A stretch of DNA of 64,000 bases, taken from Polyangium jinanense. Its GTDB lineage: Bacteria > Myxococcota > Polyangia > Polyangiales > Polyangiaceae. A program made the position numbers and the translations under genes. The stretch lies in assembly GCF_028435365.1 (NCBI RefSeq), contig NZ_JAGTJJ010000005.1:310001-374000 (forward strand), in the 5' to 3' direction. The notes beneath the pieces are model-generated. The model was not told where the DNA came from and did no database searches. It saw only the letters and a program-made list of their open reading frames with translations. This document shows positions 25,027 through 32,487 of the stretch, piece by piece (the stretch's first letter is position 1; each line of letters starts with the position of its first letter).

Positions 25027-25869
25027 TCAACGCTGCGGGGGGAGGCGCACGTCGATCACGGTGCCGGTGCGCCGCACGCCGGCGGCGTCGCGGTACACGA
25101 AGGGCGCGCGCTCGACCTCGCAATTGCCGCGCGCGTCGCAGTGGGGCACGGACACGTAATCGAGGGAGATCGATTCGATCTCGACCGCGGCGACGCTCTC
25201 GAGCTCGACCGGCGTGGCGCGCCGATCGGCGTCGCGGTCGGCCCAGACGAGCAGGCGCGAGAAGTGCGGATCGAGCGCGTCGATGCGCCCGTCGTGGTTC
25301 TCGTCGAACTCACGCAGGGCGACGAAGCCGTTCGGCGCGGTGCGGCCGCTCGCGAGCGGGGACATCGAGCCGAAGAGCTCGGAGCCGTCTTCAATCGCGC
25401 CGCTGCCATCGCGGTCCAGGGCGAGCCACGGCGTGCGCGCGGTGGGCCAATCCGTCACGTGGCTCGCGCGATTCTGGAGGTCGAAGGTGTGCGTCGCATC
25501 GATCGTGTATTCGACGCTCGCCTGATCGAACGAAAGCACGAGCGGCGTAGCGCAAGCCATGTACTCCCACGCCGTCGTGCAGTCCGCGATTTCCTTGCAG
25601 TCCATGTACATCTCGCCCCAGATCTCGACGAAGTCGGGCGGGTGATTGCAGGACGCGACCTCTCCGGGCTTGCAGCCGTCGCCTCCATAGGTCGTGCATT
25701 CGCCACCCTGGCCGCCCTCGCCGTCGCCACCTTCGCCGCCGCCACCGCCTTCACCGCTGTTCTTTTCGCCGTCGCCAGAGGTGACCTCGGCCGTGCATCC
25801 GGTCGCGCCGAGCGCGAGGGCGGGAACGAGGATCTGCATGAGACGGGCGACGCGAAGAAGTTGAGCCAT
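25027..25869 (-). CDS. Lipoprotein with EF-hand-like calcium-binding loops
   Basis: A 280-residue protein. The ATG at 25869 has GGAGG eight bases upstream. The leader ends in LVPALALGATGC, a lipobox. A Gly/Glu spacer is followed by a short Cys cluster. The C-terminal half has three acidic loops of the EF-hand type: DRDGSGAIEDGSE, DENHDGRIDALD and DRDADRRATPVE. These resemble calcium-binding loops and are commonly seen in this lineage in front of a beta-rich domain (LDYVSVPHCDARGNCEVERAPFVYRD). It is probably a surface-anchored calcium-binding protein. No enzyme motif is present. Confidence 0.8.
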   Translation of the reverse strand: MAQLLRVARLMQILVPALALGATGCTAEVTSGDGEKNSGEGGGGGEGGDGEGGQGGECTTYGGDGCKPGEVASCNHPPDFVEIWGEMYMDCKEIADCTTAWEYMACATPLVLSFDQASVEYTIDATHTFDLQNRASHVTDWPTARTPWLALDRDGSGAIEDGSELFGSMSPLASGRTAPNGFVALREFDENHDGRIDALDPHFSRLLVWADRDADRRATPVELESVAAVEIESISLDYVSVPHCDARGNCEVERAPFVYRDAAGVRRTGTVIDVRLPPQR

Positions 25870-26024
25870 AAGCGAACCTCCGTAGTCCACCTCAGCAATC
25901 CCTGTGCCACGATACGCGAGGCCGCCGAATGTCGCTCCCACCGCAGCAAGGCTAGCCAAACTCGACGCCAATGGGCCACATTGCGCCAGAGACGATGTGA
26001 CAACCTGCGCCAGCAGGATCTATC

Positions 26025-27032
26025 TCATTGTAGACGCGTCAGAGCCCCCACGGCGGCTCGCGCGACATCGGCGAGGGCCCCCTCGCGCGTCTCCTCCGGC
26101 GCGCTCGAATCCGTCAAGAGGGCCACGATCACGAGCTTTCGCCCATCCGGCAGGGTCGCGATTCCGATGTCGTTCGTGGCGCCATTGCGCCCCTCGGTGT
26201 CCGCCGACGTCCCGGTTTTATGCGCCAAACGCGCGTCTAGCGGGAGACCGGCACGGAGCCGGCGAGGCCCGGTCTTCGTGGCGTGCATGATGTCGAGGAG
26301 GACCCGCGTCGACGCGGGCGTGAGCATCTCCCCGCGATCGAGCTTCAGGAGGAAATCCGCCGCCGCCTCGGGCGTGGTCGTGTCGCGGGGATCTCGCAGG
26401 TAGGCCTCGAAGGCGCGCACCTGTTCGTCCTTGGGCAATCGATCGACCGCGGCGTCCATCCCTTTGCAGGTGGACATCGCGGGCTCGTACGCGGCGAGCC
26501 CGTGGAACTGGAGCTGCAAATCCCGCTCGTATCGATCGACGTGCATGCCCGTCACGCTCGATCGGGAAAGCAGGGCATTGATGCTGTCGGGGCCGCCAAT
26601 CTCGTGCATGAGGACGTCGGCGGCCGTATTGTCGCTCACGGCGACCGATTGCGTGAGGAGGTCGAGCAGCGAGAACGATTGTGCCTCGCCTTGAAGAGCC
26701 TCCGCGAGCGGGCTCCAGCAGACGCTCAGTTCGTCGCGACGCACCTCGATCTTCGTGTCGAGCGCGAGCGCGCCCGCGTCCACGCGCGCGAGCACCGCCG
26801 CGGCGAGCGGCGCCTTGAACACGCTTTGCAGGGGAAAACGCTCGCCCGCATGATGCACCCAGCGCTGCCCAGAAGTCGGCTCGACCACGGCGACGCCGAG
26901 CCGACCTCCCGACCTCGCTTCGGCCGCGGCGACGTCCCGTTCGAGGCGCGTGACGTCGAACGCACGGGGCGGGGCGGCGCAAGCGCAGAGCAGGACGGCG
27001 GCGGAGACGGAGAGGAGTGACAAACCTTGCAT
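26025..27032 (-). CDS. Class A serine beta-lactamase, predicted lipoprotein
   Basis: A 335-residue protein with a hydrophobic leader (LLCAC) suggesting lipid anchoring. The class A motifs are complete: S-x-x-K as SVFK at residues 70-73, SDN as VSDNTAADVL, the omega-loop Glu in RYERDLQ and the K-T-G as HKTGTSADTEG. At the position of Ambler Asn170 the sequence reads Gln. The protein is about 45 residues longer than most class A enzymes. It should hydrolyse penicillins and perhaps cephalosporins in the periplasm. It faces a DUF421 gene pair across 127 bp and lies about 20 kb from the blaI/blaR-like unit; I found no obvious BlaI dyad in front of it. Confidence 0.9.
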   Translation of the reverse strand: MQGLSLLSVSAAVLLCACAAPPRAFDVTRLERDVAAAEARSGGRLGVAVVEPTSGQRWVHHAGERFPLQSVFKAPLAAAVLARVDAGALALDTKIEVRRDELSVCWSPLAEALQGEAQSFSLLDLLTQSVAVSDNTAADVLMHEIGGPDSINALLSRSSVTGMHVDRYERDLQLQFHGLAAYEPAMSTCKGMDAAVDRLPKDEQVRAFEAYLRDPRDTTTPEAAADFLLKLDRGEMLTPASTRVLLDIMHATKTGPRRLRAGLPLDARLAHKTGTSADTEGRNGATNDIGIATLPDGRKLVIVALLTDSSAPEETREGALADVARAAVGALTRLQ

Positions 27033-27159
27033 GATCCGCGACGAACGCACGAGGCCCGAGCCGTATTCCCGCGTCGGCGTACGTCGAGGACGCCCCCCGG
27101 ACAAACCACGCGATTGACGCACGCGCGGTTGGGTCCAAGGTACGTCCGCAGGGGGAGCC

Positions 27160-27660
27160 GTGGTCGAAATCAAGCGGACGGGCGATCTCGAAACGAGTGA
27201 AGACCTCGCATTCGAGCGCACGAGCCTGCGCGTCCGTTGCGTGGGCAGGGCCTTCCTCATCCTGTTCGTGCTGCTCGCCGCGGCGGGTCTTTTCGGGGAT
27301 GGCCCGTTGAGCCACGCCCGCGCCGGCGACGAATCCGGTTTTTTCGTCCGGTACGAGCGTTTCGCCCGCGTGGACGGCACGACCCGATTCGAGATCCATC
27401 CCCACCCCCAAAACGCCGCCGCCCCGCGCCGATTCTTCACCTCGACGTCGCTCTTCGAGCGTGGTCACGTGGAGCATTACGTGCCTGAACCCTCTTCGGT
27501 CGAGATCGCCGCGGATCGAGCCGTCATCACCTTCCCGCGCGTCGAAGCGGGGGGCCTCGTCGTGCTCCTCCTGCGCCCCTCGCGCCCCGGGCTCCTGCGT
27601 TTTTCCCTCGGCGAAGAGGGCGGCCCCGCGCTCGACCTCTCGCTCCTCGTGTACCCGTGA
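27160..27660 (+). CDS. Single-pass membrane protein of unknown function, upstream of a DUF421 gene
   Basis: A 166-residue protein starting at GTG 27160 with a GGGGGAG site just upstream. One membrane helix (FLILFVLLAAAGLFG) is followed by about 110 residues predicted outside, rich in beta strands (FEIHPHPQNAAAP, SLFERGHVEHYVPEPSSVEIAADRAVITF). No domain is recognised. It ends four bases before the DUF421 gene and is almost certainly co-transcribed with it. The pair may form a membrane complex; the role is unknown. Confidence 0.7.
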   Translation: MVEIKRTGDLETSEDLAFERTSLRVRCVGRAFLILFVLLAAAGLFGDGPLSHARAGDESGFFVRYERFARVDGTTRFEIHPHPQNAAAPRRFFTSTSLFERGHVEHYVPEPSSVEIAADRAVITFPRVEAGGLVVLLLRPSRPGLLRFSLGEEGGPALDLSLLVYP

Positions 27661-27664
27661 GGCC

Positions 27665-28123
27665 ATGGCCATGAACCTCGTCTTGCGCGCCGTCTGCGTT
27701 TACATGGCCCTCTTGATCGTCTTTCGCATCGCGGGCAAACGCGCGCTCGTGACGGTGACGACGTTCGATTTCCTGCTCCTGCTCATCATCAGCGAATGCA
27801 CGCAACAAGCGCTGCTCGGGCAGGACTACTCCGTCACGGGCGCCATCATCCTCGTGGGGACGCTCGTGAGCCTGGAGCTAGGTTTGTCGTGGCTCAAGTG
27901 CCGGAGCACGAGATTCGAGCGGTGGCTCGACGGCACGCCGCTCGTCATCATCGAGGAGGGACGTATCCTGCGCGAGCGGCTCGCCTGGCTGAGCGTCGAC
28001 GAGGAGGACATCCTGGAGGCGGCACACGTGCAGCACGGTCTCCTCCGCCTCGATCAGATCCGTTACGCGATCGTCGAACGAAACGGGGCGATCGCCATCA
28101 TCCCCTGGCGGGAAGGTGGCTGA
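27665..28123 (+). CDS. DUF421 (YetF-like) membrane protein
   Basis: A 152-residue protein. The opening has about three membrane helices: VLRAVCVYMALLIVFRIAGKRAL, TFDFLLLLIISECTQQALLG, AIILVGTLVSLELGLSW. The DUF421 cytosolic domain follows with ERWLDGTPLVIIEEGRILRERL and VQHGLLRLDQIRYAIVERNGAIAII. These match the YetF/YdfS/YrbG family, which is membrane-anchored with an unknown biochemical role, sometimes linked to stress and sporulation. It shares an operon with the membrane gene before it. It is convergent with the ankyrin-like gene ending at 28143. Confidence 0.87.
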   Translation: MAMNLVLRAVCVYMALLIVFRIAGKRALVTVTTFDFLLLLIISECTQQALLGQDYSVTGAIILVGTLVSLELGLSWLKCRSTRFERWLDGTPLVIIEEGRILRERLAWLSVDEEDILEAAHVQHGLLRLDQIRYAIVERNGAIAIIPWREGG

Positions 28124-28142
28124 ATGCTGCCGCTCTACACGT

Positions 28143-28970
28143 TCATCCAGCGTCGCCGAGCGCCTGGAGCGTCTTGCTCCACTTCTTCTCGGCCGCGATC
28201 TTCTTCGGCGACCGCTTGTCGTAATCCGGCGTCGCGGACGCGGACCAGCCGCCGCCGAGGAGGAGCGTGACGTTCTTGGCCGCCTCGTCGTCGCTCTTGG
28301 CGAATTTCACGGCTTCCCAGACCGCAATCTCGCCTCGGGGGCACGCGTCGGGCTTGATCCCGTGATCGATCGCCGTCTTGATGAATTCGTAGCTCTTGCC
28401 GACGAGCGCGCACCGGCGCTGGGCCTCGGGCAGGGTCGATCCGCGCATGTCGGCGCCGGCTTCGAGCAGCAAGGCCAGGGCGGGCGCATTGTTGTATTGC
28501 GCGGCGCGGTCGACGGCCTGGTCGAGCGCGGCGCGGTCAGGCTTCCCGGCGAGCTCCGCCTTGACGTCGTCGAGATCGCCGTCGGTCGAATAATAGGCGA
28601 GCATGCTCCCGTAGGTCATGGTGAGCGCGACGATCTGGAGCCCGCGGCCGGCCATGACGAGCAAGGCGAACGCGCCGAGGAGGATACCGACCCGCAGGAG
28701 CGGCTTGCCTTTGGCCTCGGTGAACTTGCGGCGCACGAACCCGCCGAAGACCGTGAGCGCCATGATGAGCACGCCGGCGGCCGCGACGCCAAAGACCTCG
28801 TCCCAGTGCTTCGGCAGCGGCGTGCTCGTGCCGGACACCGAGAGCGCGAGATTGAGGTCGAACGCGGTGTTGAGCACGCCGACGAGGGCGACGAGCACGC
28901 AGGCTCCGCCGATGAGGATCCCCAAAAGCCCGACAATGCCCACGTCCGATGATGTCTTCGACTCCGCCAT
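28143..28970 (-). CDS. Membrane protein with ankyrin-like repeat tail
   Basis: A 275-residue protein. The ATG at 28970 has GGAG spaced six bases away; an ATG 16 codons upstream is disfavoured. Three or four membrane helices are visible (LLGILIGGACVLVALVGVL, VAAAGVLIMALTVFGGF, VGILLGAFALLVMAG). From about residue 135 the sequence LDDVKAELAGKPDRAALDQAVDRAAQYNNAPALALLLEAGADMRGS shows ankyrin-like helical pairs. These usually mediate protein contacts, here on the cytosolic side. No catalytic motif is seen. The gene is convergent with the DUF421 gene. Confidence 0.78.
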   Translation of the reverse strand: MAESKTSSDVGIVGLLGILIGGACVLVALVGVLNTAFDLNLALSVSGTSTPLPKHWDEVFGVAAAGVLIMALTVFGGFVRRKFTEAKGKPLLRVGILLGAFALLVMAGRGLQIVALTMTYGSMLAYYSTDGDLDDVKAELAGKPDRAALDQAVDRAAQYNNAPALALLLEAGADMRGSTLPEAQRRCALVGKSYEFIKTAIDHGIKPDACPRGEIAVWEAVKFAKSDDEAAKNVTLLLGGGWSASATPDYDKRSPKKIAAEKKWSKTLQALGDAG

Positions 28971-29048
28971 GCGCCGCTCCTCGTTCGTCGAGCGGAACTT
29001 ATCGCAGAAAGCGGACACGATGGGAAGAGGCGCATCGCGAGCCGCCGA

Positions 29049-29513
29049 TCAGCTCCCGCGCTCCACGAACGCCTTCAGCGCGAGCAGATCCTTGTCACAC
29101 GCCTTTTTGAAGAAGCCCCCCATGAGCTTGCCGATGAGCTTCGTGAACAGGCCGCCAGGCATGTCGATGGCGGCGTGGGTCCGCAGCAGCGTCCCCGCGC
29201 CGGCGGGCTCGAATTCGTAGTCGAAGCGGTATTCGCCCTTGCCCGTGGTCCCCTTGGTCCCGTCGACCTTGAGGCCGAGGCGTTTCGCCGGGACGAACGA
29301 GGTAACCTCGAAATGCTCGGTCGCTTCCTTCCCGAACATGCGGCGGGTCTCGCGAAACTGCGTGCCCACGTCGAAGTCGCCGGGGGTGAGGCGCTCGGCC
29401 CGCACGAACCCCTGCATCCAGTTGCCAAAGCCGTCGGGGCTCGTCATCGCCGCGAAAACACGCTCGGGTGGAGCCTCGATCCGGTGCTCGGAGGTGAAGG
29501 TGAGTCGGTGCAT
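29049..29513 (-). CDS. SRPBCC/polyketide-cyclase-like small hydrophobic-ligand protein
   Basis: A 154-residue protein. The N-terminal pattern FTSEHRIEAPPERVFAAMTSPDGFGNWM is the START/SRPBCC strand-helix opening. The central RETRRMFGKEATEHFEVTSFVPAKRLGLKV and the final helix (FTKLIGKLMGGFFKKACDKDLLALKAFVE) complete the helix-grip fold. Members bind or transform hydrophobic ligands, but no catalytic residues are obvious here. The start at 29513 is chosen over an ATG six codons upstream because the fold begins immediately. It lies between the ankyrin-like gene and the Rieske gene, all on the minus strand. Confidence 0.8.
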   Translation of the reverse strand: MHRLTFTSEHRIEAPPERVFAAMTSPDGFGNWMQGFVRAERLTPGDFDVGTQFRETRRMFGKEATEHFEVTSFVPAKRLGLKVDGTKGTTGKGEYRFDYEFEPAGAGTLLRTHAAIDMPGGLFTKLIGKLMGGFFKKACDKDLLALKAFVERGS

Positions 29514-29589
29514 GGGGACAGACTGCCCCATCTCGTACGGGAATGCACGAGGTTGAATACGAATGGATTTCACCCACCTGTGGGAACCT

Positions 29590-30639
29590 TCACGGTTCCG
29601 TCCCTGACGACGCTGGCGATGTCGCTGGTTTGTCGCGTCGTTTGTCGCCCACCGCGCGGGAGAACAGCTTGTGCCATTGCGCGATGCCGAGGTCCGCGCG
29701 GACGAGTTTATGATCACGCACGTCCGGCGTGCGCGGCGACGTTGATAACAACATGCGCCGATCGTCCGGCTGTACCAGGGCGAACTCGGTCCCCAAGGAG
29801 AGCGCCGCGAGGAGCTTGCCCACCACGGGCACCTCCACGAAATACCGCGCGAAGATCCACGTCGCCTCGCGGCTCACAGGCGTGCACGCGACGAAGGCCC
29901 ACAAACGCGCTCCGAAGCGGAGGAGCAAGAGTCCAGGGAGCCGCGCGTCGATCCGGGCGCGGAAGCCACGCTTGGGGCCATCCCCATGTCTCCGCAGCGT
30001 GCCGAACGTGCGCACCGTGTCCCCCTCGACCTTCACCTCGTACGGATCGAGCCACGTCCCAATGCCCCGCAGATATCGGCCGTGCGCGAATGGCACGTGA
30101 TGCATGTCGAGCATCCCCTCCATCACGCGGAGCTGCGGCAGCGGCCACACGGTCTCGTGATCCCACGCATGTCGATCCGTTTCGGGCAGCTCCTCGAACC
30201 ACGGCAGCGGAGGCAAATCTGCGGCGACGTCCCCGTGCCACAGCCACACGAGGCCGCGGTGCTCGCGCACCTCGTATCGACGAATCGAGAGATCTCGCCG
30301 GCTCGGCTTGCCTTCGGGCTCGCAGGGCATCGCCGTGCATTCACCGTCGGTCCCGAAACGAAAACCGTGATAGGGGCACGAAAGCTCGCCCGCGATCACG
30401 ATGCCGAGGCCAAGGTCCGCCCCGCGATGCGGGCAAAGCGCGTCGTGGGCGACGAGCTCGCCAGCTCCGTTGCGCCAAAGCACGACGGAGCGGCCGAGCC
30501 GCTGCACGGTCCGCGGGCGCTTGCGGACGTGACGCGCGGACGCGATGGGATACCAAACGTTCCGCGGGAGCGGAGGCTCCGCGTCTTCGAGCATCGGGAG
30601 CGAGTGTCTTTCGTTGCGCGTTCGTTGTGGCATGCTCAT
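29590..30639 (-). CDS. Rieske-type oxygenase (PaO/VanA-like aromatic-ring oxygenase subunit)
   Basis: A 349-residue protein. The Rieske [2Fe-2S] site is visible as CPHRGADL and CPYHGFRF, about 19 residues apart, with the expected CxH and CxxH ligands. After it the catalytic domain shows MEGMLDMHHVPFAHGRYL, matching the mononuclear-iron His pair, and WIFARYFVEVPVVGKLL. The protein should oxidise or demethylate an aromatic or chlorophyll-like substrate; a separate reductase is required but is not encoded next to it. The ATG at 30639 has GAGGG five bases upstream. It is divergent from the AraC-type regulator, 45 bp away, with a palindrome between them. Confidence 0.85.
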   Translation of the reverse strand: MSMPQRTRNERHSLPMLEDAEPPLPRNVWYPIASARHVRKRPRTVQRLGRSVVLWRNGAGELVAHDALCPHRGADLGLGIVIAGELSCPYHGFRFGTDGECTAMPCEPEGKPSRRDLSIRRYEVREHRGLVWLWHGDVAADLPPLPWFEELPETDRHAWDHETVWPLPQLRVMEGMLDMHHVPFAHGRYLRGIGTWLDPYEVKVEGDTVRTFGTLRRHGDGPKRGFRARIDARLPGLLLLRFGARLWAFVACTPVSREATWIFARYFVEVPVVGKLLAALSLGTEFALVQPDDRRMLLSTSPRTPDVRDHKLVRADLGIAQWHKLFSRAVGDKRRDKPATSPASSGTEP

Positions 30640-30644
30640 CCAAC

Positions 30645-30659
30645 CCTCGATGATCGAGG
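30645..30659. promoter_or_regulatory. 15-bp palindrome between the Rieske and AraC genes
   Basis: CCTCGAT-G-ATCGAGG is perfect and lies inside the 45-bp divergent gap, so it could serve both promoters. Its left part overlaps the ribosome site of the Rieske gene, hence repression by occupancy of that region is possible. The AraC-type regulator next to it is the natural candidate, although that family normally binds direct repeats. Confidence 0.4.
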
Positions 30660-30684
30660 ATGCGCACCGCGAGGACCTTCGTCA

Positions 30685-31734
30685 GTGACATCGGACGCCA
30701 GAAACGCTGACTTCACGCGACAACCGACGCATAACGCGCGCCTCGCCGGCCGCATCGTCGACGTCGCGGCGGCGAGCGGGGTCGACACGGCCGCCCTCTG
30801 CCGCGCGGCGGGTTTGTCGGGGGTGGACCTCGGGTCGCCGGACGTTCGCGTGCCCCTCACGTCGATTTACACGCTCGTGGAGCAAGCCGCGGCCGCGGCT
30901 TCCGAGCCGCTCTTCGGCGTGAAGGTCGCGTCCGGCGTCGAGGCCGAGATCTTCGACGTGCTCGGCTTCCTCGTCCTCACGAGCCCCACGTTCGGCGTGG
31001 CCATGGAGCGCATCCTGCGTTATCAGCGCCTCTGGAACGACGGCGAACGGTATTCGCTCGTCATCGAGGCGGGGCACGCGCACCTGCGTTACGAGCCCTT
31101 CGGCGCACCACGACCAGCGCACCGCCTCATGGCCGAGATGTTCGCCTTCGATGTGGGCGTCAATGCGCCGAGGCTCGTCGCCGAGCCCGTCTCCGCCACG
31201 GCCATACGATTTCGAGGCGAACCACCGCCGGACCGCGCCGCCTACGAGGCCGTATTCGACGCGCCCGTGACCTTCGCCTCCCCGATCGACGAGGTTGTCC
31301 TCCCCGCGGACATTTTCGAGCGGGTTATGCCGCTCGCCAACGAGGCCATGCACGCGTATTTCCAGCGCCACGCCGACGCGGCGCTCGCGCGGCTCGGCCC
31401 GGAAGCCTCGCTTCTCGCCCGATTGCGCACGTTCGTCGCCGATCGCCTCCCCGAAGGCTCTGCCGCACTCACCTCGGCCGCAGCCGCGCTCGGTATGAGC
31501 GCACGCACGCTCCAGCGGCGTCTGCGCGCCGAGGGCACGTCGTTCGAAGATCTCGTCGACGGCGTGCGGCGCGCCCGCGCCATGGCCTACCTCGACGCGC
31601 GCGTCTCCATTGCAGAGGTCGCCTATCTCCTCGGATATGCGGAGCCGAGCGTGTTTCACCGCGCATTCAAGCGGTGGATCGGCATGTCCCCCGAAGCGTG
31701 GCGGGCGGCGAACACGCGTCGGACGTCGCGCTGA
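30685..31734 (+). CDS. AraC-family regulator with an N-terminal arabinose-binding-like domain, divergent from the Rieske gene
   Basis: A 349-residue protein beginning at GTG 30685; the frame is open upstream, so the start rests on the divergent layout. Residues about 20-200 form the AraC_binding-like sensor of the OruR/ArgR subgroup (GRIVDVAAASGVDTAALCRAAGLSG, VRVPLTSIYTLVEQAA). The C-terminal 80 residues hold two HTHs: AALTSAAAALGMSARTLQRRLRAEGTSFEDL and VSIAEVAYLLGYAEPSVFHRAFKRWIGMSPE. It should activate the Rieske gene or its pathway in response to a ligand. The gene is convergent with the coiled-coil gene, four bases away. Confidence 0.87.
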   Translation: MTSDARNADFTRQPTHNARLAGRIVDVAAASGVDTAALCRAAGLSGVDLGSPDVRVPLTSIYTLVEQAAAAASEPLFGVKVASGVEAEIFDVLGFLVLTSPTFGVAMERILRYQRLWNDGERYSLVIEAGHAHLRYEPFGAPRPAHRLMAEMFAFDVGVNAPRLVAEPVSATAIRFRGEPPPDRAAYEAVFDAPVTFASPIDEVVLPADIFERVMPLANEAMHAYFQRHADAALARLGPEASLLARLRTFVADRLPEGSAALTSAAAALGMSARTLQRRLRAEGTSFEDLVDGVRRARAMAYLDARVSIAEVAYLLGYAEPSVFHRAFKRWIGMSPEAWRAANTRRTSR

Positions 31735-31738
31735 GGAC

Positions 31739-32365
31739 TCAGCTCGGCGGCGGGCCTTCGTCCTCGAGGTGCTTCTGCAAGAGCCCGAGCTTGTTCCGCG
31801 CGGAGAGAACCTGCTGCCGGAGCGACTCCGCCTCGCGCGAGAGGTCCTGCGCTTCGGCCTCGCGCGCGTCCTGCATGAGCTGCTGCGCGCCCTCGACCAC
31901 GGCGCCGAGACCTTCGAGCGCCTGCGCGATCGAGGCCCGGAGCTCCGTGCGATCGGAGCCGTCCCCGGGCTCGCGCTTGACTGCCGCGGCGCGCTGCATG
32001 ATCACGTTCACCTCGGCTGCCCGCGCGCCGAGCTGCGCGAACCGCTCGCGCAGGTCCAGGAACCGCGCGGCGCGCGCGTCGATCTCCACCACGCGGGCGT
32101 TGATCGTCGCCGCCGCGGCGGCCTGCCGGTCGCGCGCGGCGTTCACGGCCTCGACGAGCGACTTCAGGTGCTCGGCGAAACGCGCTTGCGAGGCGGCGGC
32201 GTCGCTCGTGGCCCGCGCCGCCTGCTCGAGCCCCTTCTGCGAGTTCAGCGGCGCCCGCCCGACCCCTGCGGCGAGCTCCTCGAAGCGCCGCAGCTCTTGC
32301 TCGAGGGACAGCGCTGCGGCCGCGAGCTCGCCTCCCTCGCCTCGACGACGATCGTCCTTGCTCAT
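31739..32365 (-). CDS. Predicted coiled-coil protein of unknown function
   Basis: A 208-residue soluble protein with no signal peptide. It is highly helical and charged, with long Ala/Glu/Arg/Gln runs (LEQELRRFEELAAG, QARFAEHLKSLVEAVNAARDRQAAAAATINARVVEIDARAARFLDLRERFAQLGARAAE) that fit an extended coiled coil. No catalytic or membrane elements appear. It sits alone on the minus strand between the AraC gene and the IgGFc-type lipoprotein gene. A structural or scaffolding role is possible but unproven. The start at 32365 puts MSKDDRRRGEGGELAAA first. Confidence 0.7.
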   Translation of the reverse strand: MSKDDRRRGEGGELAAAALSLEQELRRFEELAAGVGRAPLNSQKGLEQAARATSDAAASQARFAEHLKSLVEAVNAARDRQAAAAATINARVVEIDARAARFLDLRERFAQLGARAAEVNVIMQRAAAVKREPGDGSDRTELRASIAQALEGLGAVVEGAQQLMQDAREAEAQDLSREAESLRQQVLSARNKLGLLQKHLEDEGPPPS

Positions 32366-32434
32366 ACGACGAGCATACCCACGGACGCATGCGGCGCGCC
32401 ACAGCCCATGCGCGGCATGCGCACGCGAGGGGCG

Positions 32435-32448
32435 CGGGCGGGCCCGCC
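32435..32448 (-). terminator. GC-rich palindrome downstream of the IgGFc-type gene (weak terminator candidate)
   Basis: GGGCGGGCCCGCCC is a perfect 14-bp palindrome 39 bp downstream of the stop at 32488. There is no T-run on the minus strand after it, so it is at best a factor-assisted terminator or a structured 3' end. Confidence 0.2.
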
Positions 32449-32487
32449 CTTGGCGGTTGTCGGGGTCGGGTGAACGCTTTGCGCTCT

